Source: Cannabis sativa (lineage: Eukaryota > Streptophyta > Magnoliopsida > Rosales > Cannabaceae). From it: a stretch of 64,000 nucleotides of DNA. Made by a program: the position numbers and the translations under genes. Position 1 is the stretch's first letter. Each line of letters begins with the position of its first letter. The notes beneath the pieces are model-generated. The model saw nothing but the letters and a program-made list of their open reading frames with translations, was not told the DNA's origin and made no database searches. Below, piece by piece: positions 55,236 through 64,000 of the stretch. Location: NCBI RefSeq assembly GCF_029168945.1, contig NC_083605.1, positions 39,135,280 to 39,199,279 on the forward strand, in the 5' to 3' direction.

Positions 55236-56221
55236 ACCAGTATTCCCCAAACTCTTCATTTGTTGCTCAATTCTTCACCAATTGCCATGAAACCTTCCAG
55301 AGCTCCTATTCAATGCATAAACAATAAAACCCAGCCAGTATTTCGCAGAACAAACCATCCAAAATTAATTTGCCATTAATGAACAAAGCTTTGCATTCAA
55401 AACTTAAAATTGCATAAAATCATTAACACCAATCAAAACCAGCTGCTATGGCCTAAATTCTACTCAACCTAACCCTAGAATTCGAACCAAACCATCATCA
55501 AACTCTAACAGCTCCTATAACACCATTTCACTATTTTAACTACTTCAAAACTTGAAAAAAGAGAGAAGGAACCATTAGGGCTTACCTTAGATTGAGTTTC
55601 CCCCTTGAAACCTTGCTGAAAATCCAAAGAAATGAAAGCAAAACTCTGATTTTGCCTTTGATTAACCCCAGCCGAAAGCAAGAGAGAGAGAGAAAATGGT
55701 GAGATGAATTTCTAAGTTTTTCCTATTTTCTCAAAATGAATTAAGGTTGGGAAAATCCTTTTTCCTTGCTGAATAAAGTTTGCTAGGTGTCAACTAACCA
55801 CAAAGCCACCTCTCCATAACTTAAATAAAATGTCCAAATTGCCCTTTGACTCAAACTTAGGGTATTTCTAAAACTAGGGGTAAAATGGTCAATTCCATAA
55901 CCCTGCTCAATCCCGATAATTTATTCTCTAAAATATTTCCCCCTATGAAATAAGGTTCTAAACTTACCCATGTGATCAATCTAGCCATCCATCGCATTTT
56001 CCGTTGTCGCCAAGCAAAAATTACAAAAATAACATATTACACATATAAGCTAGATAATACCCCTAGAGTTTAATAAAATCTCCGGAATTGAGAAATTATA
56101 ACTCTAATATTTATTTCTAAATATTGGGGTCCACAAATAAATTAATTCACAAATAATAGTAAAATAATAAAAATTAGTGCTAATTGCCTTTACTAATCCA
56201 TATACTAGAGCGGTCATTACA

Positions 56222-57303
56222 GTCTAACTTTTAGAATTATAATTGATTAATCAAAATCAATTAACTGAGTCTTACAAGCAGTATGGTCTCAACTAGTATG
56301 GGGACCATGGATCTATATAACTGAGCTTCCAATAAGTCGAACCGAATTTACCAAGTAAATTCCCTAACTTATTAATTCCTTAGTGAATCCACTTTTAGAA
56401 CTTGGAATTCCACTCTCAGTAATATTGAACGCTTTATATGTTCCACGATATAGACACGTCATTAGTTATCCATTGTTATAATCCTAATTTGATCAATGAT
56501 CCTCTATATAGATGACTTACACTATAAAGGGATTAAATTACCGTAACACCATACAATGTATTTTATCCTTAAAACACTTAACCCTGTATAAATGATATTT
56601 AAGCTAAGTGAAATGAGTACTCCACCATTTATTTTCGTTTGGTTAAGCTCAAAGGAAATCATCCTTTACTTTCTATTCGCCAGATAGAAGCTATAGATTC
56701 CATATTTATGTTAGCGCTCCCACTCAATTGCACTACCGTGTTCCCAAAATGTACGTATCACCCTGACCCAAAAGTAGGCTTAACTAACAAATCAAAGAAC
56801 ACGAATAACACTCTTGAGATTGAACCTAATCACATCAGGTTTAAGATCATTTGATCTTCGATCAACAGGTGATATTGAATTGAATAGATATTACGATAAA
56901 TTCTAACATATCAAATCAAAGTTCAATATCGGTCCCTTCTAATGTATACTCCATACATCCGATACTGGTAAACTTTGCCAATGTCCTGGAAAGTAGATAA
57001 CACTTTTCCAAGGTGTAAGAATACCTATCGCTGATTATACCATGTCAGTCTAAATCCAGTGTTCTGAAAAATCAGGGAATAAACTTTTGAACATATAATT
57101 AAGATTATATTCCACTGTGCTGACAACACTATAATCATTAACAAATTCATATGTTCTGGACTTAAATGGAATTCATACATTATATATATAATCATGAAAT
57201 AAATCATGTGAACCATGCAACATAAAATGTTATTTCTGATCTTTATTAATAAGTAATTCTGATTATATTGAAATGGGTTTTATTTAGGGCACAAAACCCA
57301 ACA
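56222..57303 (-). mobile_element. C4 5' LTR, distal part
   Basis: Resumes GTCTAACTTTTAG directly after T4 and ends AAACCCAACA at 57303. Aligns with 31855-32936. Its ORFs (56639-56854, 57025-57216) mirror those of the other LTR and are not genes. Confidence 0.85.
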
Positions 57304-57770
57304 AGTTTTACATAGCTATTGTTTTAGTGAGTAATCCTCCCTAATGGAGGAACGGTCATTAGCAAGTTAGCATCGTTTAATCTCGAAAGATAAGTATTTT
57401 TGTAAGTTTTTTATATAGTATAGATCACCCTAATGGTGGCGACTGTATAAGACTTGCAAGAGTATGAAACAATGGTGGAAGCTCATAAGATAGAATAGCC
57501 TTGACTCTCACCTAAACATGACAACGCGGATTCCAATCTTAGATGAGCTGACAACTCTATTCAATGGATGGTAGCTTTGACTCTCGCCTAAACGGGACAC
57601 TGATATCAGTTTGCTGAAGACCTTGGAAATTATTTAGGATTGTATGTTTTAGTATTTTCACTTGTCATTCCTACTTGCTATATGATTAATAATTTTTGAA
57701 TTGTGTACGAATTTATATTGAACCATGTTATTTTCTGTTATTAAATTGTAGTTTAATTTTGAATCTTCAT
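57304..57770 (+). repeat. C5 leader, segment after C4
   Basis: First five bases agttt are the right target duplication of C4. Hairpins CCTCC-CTAAT-GGAGG (57336-57350) and CACC-CTAAT-GGTG (57426-57438), then GACTCTC motifs near 57505 and 57580. Aligns with 8335-8810 but no gag follows. Confidence 0.75.
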
Positions 57771-60327
57771 TGTTGGTCTAACTTGGTTTGTTCTTCTAAT
57801 GAGATAAATCCCTAATGGATTTTCACCATTAGACAAACATAATAGTGTTAGATCTTGAAAGATAAATATTGTAAATGCGACATCTAGTTGTTCATCAATT
57901 GATGACACCTTAGACTAGTATTTACAATATGAAACAAGAAGATTGTATAAATAAGATTACTTTGACTCTCGAAGCATCGTTGGATTCTTATTTAAATACG
58001 AAATTATCCTAAATTCCTCTTAGCTTATTCATTTCGAATTAGCTCAATAACATATCATTGCATGAATGGTCTATAAATCATATAGTGTCATTATATTTTC
58101 TCTTAAGATATTAAATGACGCATATGATTATATTCCTGAAATTCTATCCCAAAATGATATTAATCCTCAATCTTATAAATCTCCTACTTGTATGGGCAAA
58201 TCAAACTTAGAGTTAGATTAGTAGCGGTGGTCCAAGAAAGAATTACTCATTATACAGTTACACTTTCACAGGTGTTTAATAACCATTTTCTTTCAATGGA
58301 TTCGAACTGTATGAGTTAGGTATTCTGTGACCAGGATGCACTTACACTATTCTAAGAACTCTTTGATGTAACTAAACCTAAGTCATCAAAAGACTAGAAC
58401 CATTTTTTTTTAATCTATGGCATTTGTATCTTGTTCATAGTGGTTTTGACAAGATCATTCTCTGCAAAGAGTTAATATGCCTATATCCACTGAAATTAAG
58501 TTCATCTCATTCGCAGATGGATGTACATTCAGGGGTGGATATGAGTTTTAGTTGTATTCTTAAAAGGATCACTCTAGATTTTACCTTATGCAAAAGAAAT
58601 TTGAAATGTTTGAAAAATTTCATGAATTTCTAGCAATGGTGAAAAACCATTAAGGTAAGTGGTTAAAGATCTTGCGAACTGATAGGGGTAGAGAAATAGT
58701 TAGTAGATATGCATTTCAAAGATCATTAAATTGATTTTTTGAATTATATCCAAACTTACCTCCCCAGAAATTCGATTTGCATGTTGATGATTAGTTACTA
58801 GTTGTTGCCTAAATCCTTCTATGGTAATATAATTTCAGAATGATGCAATGGTTGTATACTTAATGTAAATCATTACTAGATTCATGGATGACCAAATCGA
58901 AATCTTAAGAAAAGCTAGAACTGTTAACCTTGGTTGCATGTTTGTTAGCTATTCTAAGTGATTAGGGGTGGAACATCCGATAGTCAATAGATAAGAAAGT
59001 ATTTGTTTAAACAAATACTACTTTTCTAAGAAAATGACTAAGTCTGAAAATAAAGTAGCAAATAAAGGAGCTATTTTTTCTTGATTCCAAAAGTGTTCTA
59101 TCATCTTATGATGATCCCACTGCCTCAGTTGTCTTGAGACAACCGAAGAGGTTAAATACCATTTAGTTTACTTAGACATAATTCACGGTACCTTGTCGTA
59201 GTATGAGGGTTTCTAGGAACTCACCTTATTATGACTTGGAAGACACTAGTGATTAAAATCCATTGTGAGTTTAAACAAGTAATAGATTGTCAAGATAAGA
59301 AACTAAGAAGAAAGCCAAGAGAGCTATGATTTAATCCATTCAGATGAAGTAACTTAAAGTTTTCTATTACAAGGACATAAAAGGAAATTTTCATTAATAA
59401 GTCTATTCAATTGACTTAACAAAACTTCCTGTTCCTAATATTATAGGTTTGAGTTTATCTAAACCTATGGCTTGTGGTATACCTGGTAATTACTTACTCT
59501 AATGCAAGCAACTTACTCTAGTAAGATGCTGAAGCATTTTCTTTCCAATGGCAATCTATAGAAGCTTCACAACTTCTAGACATAGATTTTATTTATCTAA
59601 GGAAAAGTCTCAACTATTTTAGAAAAGATAAAGCCATGAAAGAATTTCTTAAATCAACAGTGAGAGGTCTCAGATATGCTTTTGTATGCCTTAGACCAGA
59701 CACCTGCTGTTGAGTGAGGGTAATGAGTAGGTATCAGATTAATCCAGGAGAAGAACATTGGAAGACAATCAAGTAAATCTTAAGATTAAGGAGAGGAACT
59801 AAATGTTAGTCAATAAGGGTGTATTTAAAACTCTTAGACTACACCACATTAGTTTTCGAGACTTACCTTTGTGCTAGAAAGTCTGCTGATAAGATGGTGA
59901 TTACTCTGGGGTGGAGTAGAGATTTTGGAGAAGTGTCAAAACCTATCTGAAGTCTCTAGGTCTACCAGAAAGAGACTGAATGTTAAAGTTGCAGGAAAGG
60001 TACTTATTCAGTCTAAGGAAAGTTCTATACATTTGTGGCACCATTCCAACTTGTCTTGACTACAAGTGTTACTTCCTGAATAACCAAAAAGTAGTTGCCA
60101 AAAGTATAGAATCCAGTGTCCTAAGAGAGTAGAAATATAGAGAGGAATTTCACAATATCAAGGATTTTGTGATTAAGGGAAAGTAATGGTGGAGAAAAGG
60201 TTGTTATTAATTCAACCTGTCAGATCCTATTACGAGGAGTTTACTAATACTACACTTGATTTGTATATCAAGGTGTTGAGATTATTTGAAATGCACATTT
60301 TGTTTTATATTAGTGCAAGTGGGAGTT
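57771..60327 (+). repeat. C5 non-coding interior and polypurine tract
   Basis: Another hairpin AATCC-CTAAT-GGATT at 57807-57821 and a further GACTCTC-type motif near 57962. The rest is the non-coding interior shared with C4 (inverse of 32949-35080). Polypurine tract CAAGTGGGAG at 60316-60325. The ORF at 58424-58633 has no support. Confidence 0.7.
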
Positions 60328-62149
60328 TGTTGGGTTTTGTGCCCTAAATAAAAACCCATTTCAATATAATCAGATTTACTTATTAATAAGGATCAGAAAT
60401 AACATTTTATGTTGCATGGTTCACATGATTTATTTCATGATTATATATATAATGTATGAATTCTATTTAATTCCAGAACTTATGAATTTGTTAATGATTA
60501 TAGTTTTGTCAGCACAGTGGAATATAATTTTAATTATATGTTCGAACGTTTATTCCCTGATTTGTCAGAACACTGGATTTAGACTGACATGGTATAATCA
60601 GCGATAGGTATTCTTACAACTTGGAAAAGTTTTATGTCCATTCCAGGACATTGGCAAAGTTTACCAGTATCAGATGTATGGAGTATACATTGGAAGGGAC
60701 CGATATTGAACTTTGATTAGATATATTAAAATTTACCGTAATATCTACTCAATTCAATATCACCCGTTGATCCTAGATCAAATGATCTTAATCCTAATAT
60801 GTTTAGGTTCGATCTAAAGAGTACTATACATGTTCTTTGATTTGTTAGTTAAGCCTACTTTTGGGTCAGGGTGATACGTACATTTTGGGAACATGATAGT
60901 ATAATTGAGTGGGAGCGCTAACATAAATATGGAGTCTATAACTTCTATAGGAATTTAGAAGTGAAACGATGATATCCTTCGAGCTTGGCTAAACAGAGAT
61001 AAATGGTGGAGATCTCATTTCACTTCGCTGATATATCATTTATACGGAGCTAAGTATTTTAAGGATAAAATACATTGAAGGTGTAACGGTAACTTAGTGC
61101 CTATTCAACGTAGATCATCTATTAGAGGGTCATTGATTACATTAGGATTATAACAATGGATAACTAATGACGTATCTATATCATGGAACATATAGAGCGT
61201 TCTATATGACTGAGAGTGCAATTCCAAGTTCTAAGTGTGGATTCAATAAGGAATTAAAAAGTTAGGGAATTTACTTGGTAAATTCGGTTCGACTTATTGG
61301 AAGCTCAGAAATATAGGCCCATGGTCCCCATACTAGTTGAGACCATACTGCTTGTAAGACTCAGTTAAATGATTTTAATTAATCAATTATAATTCTAAAG
61401 TTAGACTATGTCTACTTTACGAATTTTCACTAAGCAAGGGCGAAATTGTAAAGAAAAGAGATTCTAGGTTTGTTTATTAATTAAGATACTTTATATGTCT
61501 AAATTAATAAATATATTAAATGGAAATATTCTTTAATAATTATTTTTTGAGTTATTAAATAATTAGAATTGGCATTTAAAAGGTTAAATTGGAAAATTGG
61601 CATTTTTGAGAAAATGGGAATGAAAAATAACAAAATGGGAAAGTTGCAAAGTGAGACCCAATTTCCTTATATGGCCGCCCAATATGCAAACCCTTTACCA
61701 TTTATTTTTTCATTATTTTAATGCCATACAATTCTAACCTAAACCTAGAAGGCATTCTATAAATAGAAAGTATTGGCTTCAGGAAACTCATGACTTTGCA
61801 CATTGTTTCTTTCAGAGAAAGCCATAGCCACTTTCCTCTCTCTTTTCTTCTCTTCAAATTTCAAAAATTCCTTGAGTGATAGAGTAGTGCCCACACACAT
61901 CAAGTGGTATATCAATCATAGTGTGTAAGACTGTAGGAGATCCAAACAACAAGAAGGAGAATCAGCATCAAAGGAAGGAGAGAAAGAGATCCAGATTCAG
62001 ATCTTGATAATGCTCTGCTACAGAAAGGAATCAAGGGCTAGAGATCTGAATGGAAGGAGTAATTATATTCCGCTGCACCCAATCTAAGGTTTCTTAAACT
62101 CTTATGTGTTTATTTTATTGTTTTAGAATTCATATTAGGATGTTAATGA
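60328..62149 (+). mobile_element. C5 3' LTR, cut by C6
   Basis: TGTTGGGTTTTGTGCCC start after the polypurine tract; TATA box CTATAAATAG at 61757-61766. It runs to AGGATGTTAATGA at 62149 and lacks the last 60 or so bases, because C6 inserted there. Confidence 0.85.
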
Positions 62150-64000
62150 TGTTGGAAATATTTTACCAAGATCTTAGATCTACTCACAAGTATGTTTATT
62201 AACACCCTAAATATGAACTTTCTAAAACGATGAAATAAACACATATAAAGTTTAGGAAACCTTACATTGGGTGCAGCGGAATAATATGACTCCTTCCGTT
62301 CAGATATCTAGCCCTTGATTCCTTTCTGTAGCAGAGCATTATCAATATCTGAACCTGGATCTCTTTCTCTGAATTTTTGATGCTGAAACCTCCTTCTTGC
62401 TGAAAGTCTTTCTTCACGATCTTCCTCACTATGATTGAGGTATCACTTGCTGTGTGTGGGCACTACTCATACACTAAGAATTTTGAAATCTCAATGAGAA
62501 AGAGAGAGAGAGTGGGTTCGGCCAAAGATTGGGAGAGAGAAGGCTCAGGTTTTTCTGATTCAGAAGTGTCAGAAGAAAGTGTGATTTTCTTGAAGCCTTC
62601 ACTATCTATTTAGAGCATTCCACTAGGGTTAGGTTTGAATTATTTGGCATTAAAATAATGAAAATATCAGAGGGAAAAACCCTACAAAAGTGGCCAGTCC
62701 TATATAAGTGGATTTGGGCCTCACTTTTTGCAATTTTGCGGTTTTATCTTTTCTGCATCTGATTTTCTCAAAAATGCCAATTTTCTAATTCAACCATTTA
62801 AATGCCAATTCTAACTATTTAATAACTATAAATAATTATTAAATAATATTGTCATTTATCAAATTTATTAAGAACCATACAAAGTATCATAATTAACAAA
62901 TATGCCCCTAAAACGCTTTCTTTACAATTTCGTCCTTACTTAGTGAAAATTTCACAAATAGACATAGTCTAATTTGTGAATTATAATTGATTAATCAAAA
63001 CCAATTACATGAGTCTTACAAGCAATATTATCTCAACTAGTGGGGGGACCATGGGTCTATATAACCGAGCATCCAATAAGTAGATCAAGAATTTAGCACT
63101 AAAATTCACTAACTTATTAATTCTTCGTTGAATCCACGCATAGAACTTAGAATTGCACTCTCAGTATATAGAATGCTCTATATGTTCCACCATATAGACA
63201 CATCATTAGTTATCCATTGTTATAATCCTAATTTGATCACTGATCCTCTATATGAATGATCTACACAGTAAAGGGATTAAATTACCGTTACACCCTACAA
63301 TGTATTTATTTCTTAAAACACTTGACCCCGTATAAATGATATTTCAGCTTATGTGAAATGAATACTCCACCATTTATCTTCGTTTGGTCAAGCTCGAAGG
63401 GGATCATCCTTTTCTTACTATTCGCCAGATAGAAGATATAGATTCCACGTTTATGATAGCGCTCCCACTCAATTGCTCTACCGTGTTCCCAAAATGTATG
63501 TATCACCCTGACCTAAAAGTAGGCTTAACTAACACATCAAAGAACACGAATAGCCTCTCAAGATTGAGCCTAATCATATCAGGATTAAGATCATTTGATC
63601 TAGAATCAGCTAGGCGATATTGACTTGAATAGATATTACGGTAAGTTTAATAAATCTAAGTCAAAGTTCAATATCGGTCCCTTCCGATGCATACTCCATG
63701 CATCCAACCTGAGCTTTACTTTAACCAATGCTCTGGAAAGAACATAGCACTTCTCCAAATGCAAGTAAACTGTGTTGTAGATGATCATATTAGTAAAACC
63801 CTATGTCTGATAAATCTAGGAATCTTTATTCACATAGTCATGTTTACTTTCCAATGTGTTGACGGCACAATAAACAGGATCAAGTATGTGAAAAGGGTTT
63901 CAGATGAATTTATACATTATGTACATATAATCATGAAATAAATCATGTGAACCATGCAACATTAAATGTTATTTCTGATCTATATTAATAAGTAAATCTG
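62150..64000 (-). mobile_element. C6: inverted C-family LTR running to the window end
   Basis: Starts TGTTGGAAATATTTTACC and aligns with 17427-19283 and 31077-32880. About 60 bases short of the expected LTR end when the window stops, so solo or full-length status is unknown. The left 5 bp is aatga (62145-62149). The TATA box is mutated (CTATTTAGAG inverted, 62606). It resembles the solo LTR at 17427 more than C4. Confidence 0.85.

Larger units (their letters stand above)
48779..56221 (-). mobile_element. T4: decayed Tekay-type Ty3/Gypsy element, different family
   Basis: Minus strand: 5' LTR 56221-54069, PBS 54064-54053, gag 53792-52941, pol fragments 52932-49702, PPT 49714-49701 and 3' LTR 49700 to about 48784, truncated. 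LTR ends TGTAATGACC and GGCGTTACA differ from T1-T3, but the protein domains and LTR architecture are of the same clade. Many stops and frameshifts make it older than T1 and T3. Confidence 0.9.
54069..56221 (-). mobile_element. T4 5' LTR (2153 bp)
   Basis: Complete TGTAATGACC...GGCGTTACA LTR. The conserved TGAGTC-GACA-GACTCA hairpin is at 54446-54461, hairpin units at 54595-54829, and palindromes at 55185-55204 and 55214-55235. Confidence 0.9.
31077..57303 (-). mobile_element. C4: complete non-coding C element (LARD-like), minus strand, with T3 and T4 nested
   Basis: Reading on the minus strand: 5' LTR (57303-56222 and 48778-48309), PBS (48306-48291), leader (48290-45696 and 36235-35080), non-coding interior, polypurine tract (32948-32939) and 3' LTR (32936-31077). 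Without nested insertions it is about 9.3 kb. Target duplication is ggttt (left) / agttt (right). It has all cis signals for retrotransposition but no gag or pol, so it would depend on proteins from another element. Confidence 0.85.

Overview
The window reads as plant nuclear heterochromatin, most likely from a eudicot. It is AT-rich and built from LTR retrotransposons nested inside one another. The plant assignment rests on chromovirus (Tekay-type) Ty3/Gypsy polyproteins, long LTRs, primer-binding sites matching plant initiator tRNA-Met, and Copia-type gag fragments. I found no host gene, tRNA, rRNA or CRISPR array, and I cannot name the species from sequence alone.

Two families dominate. 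Family C is Copia-like. It has LTRs of about 1.85 kb, a long AT-rich untranslated leader, and an internal region with either gag only (C1, C2) or no coding capacity at all (C3, C4, C5). Family T is Tekay-type Ty3/Gypsy. It has LTRs of about 2.24 kb, a gag-protease-RT-RNase H-integrase-chromodomain polyprotein, and TSDs of 5 bp where both flanks survive.

Layout. 1-4907: C1 (plus), with leader end, gag pseudogene, pol-deleted interior and 3' LTR. 4908-7197: remnant of a third LTR family ending in a 0.93 kb LTR. 7198-13488: C2 (plus), with leader, gag pseudogene and LTR. 13489-16920: C3 leader and interior without gag. 16921-19440: an oppositely oriented leader piece and a GC-rich hairpin island, split by a solo C LTR (17427-19283). 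19441-62149: a plus-strand element C5 broken up by later insertions. Its leader holds T1 (19816-31046, plus), whose 5' LTR contains the solo LTR T2 (20643-22881, TSD gaaat). It also holds C4 (31077-57303, minus), a complete non-coding element of about 9.3 kb. C4 in turn received T3 (36236-45690, plus, complete, TSD ataaa) in its leader and T4 (48779-56221, minus, decayed) in its 5' LTR. The C5 3' LTR (60328-62149) is cut by another minus-strand C LTR (C6, 62150 to the window end).

Four points stand out. (1) Both gag pseudogenes keep a 100-104 bp GT-AG intron candidate at the gag-protease junction, and its removal would put a stop at the same place in both. (2) Leader and LTR RNAs contain arrays of short hairpins whose stems change in a compensatory way while the loop stays constant. 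(3) Most frameshifts in the young Tekay copies, and part of one primer-binding site, coincide with clustered changes at CAG/CTG/CGG sites. That suggests consensus errors at methylated CHG positions rather than true decay. (4) Tekay LTRs carry a cluster of CCGG-centred palindromes that recurs, with a different core, in the distant T4 family.
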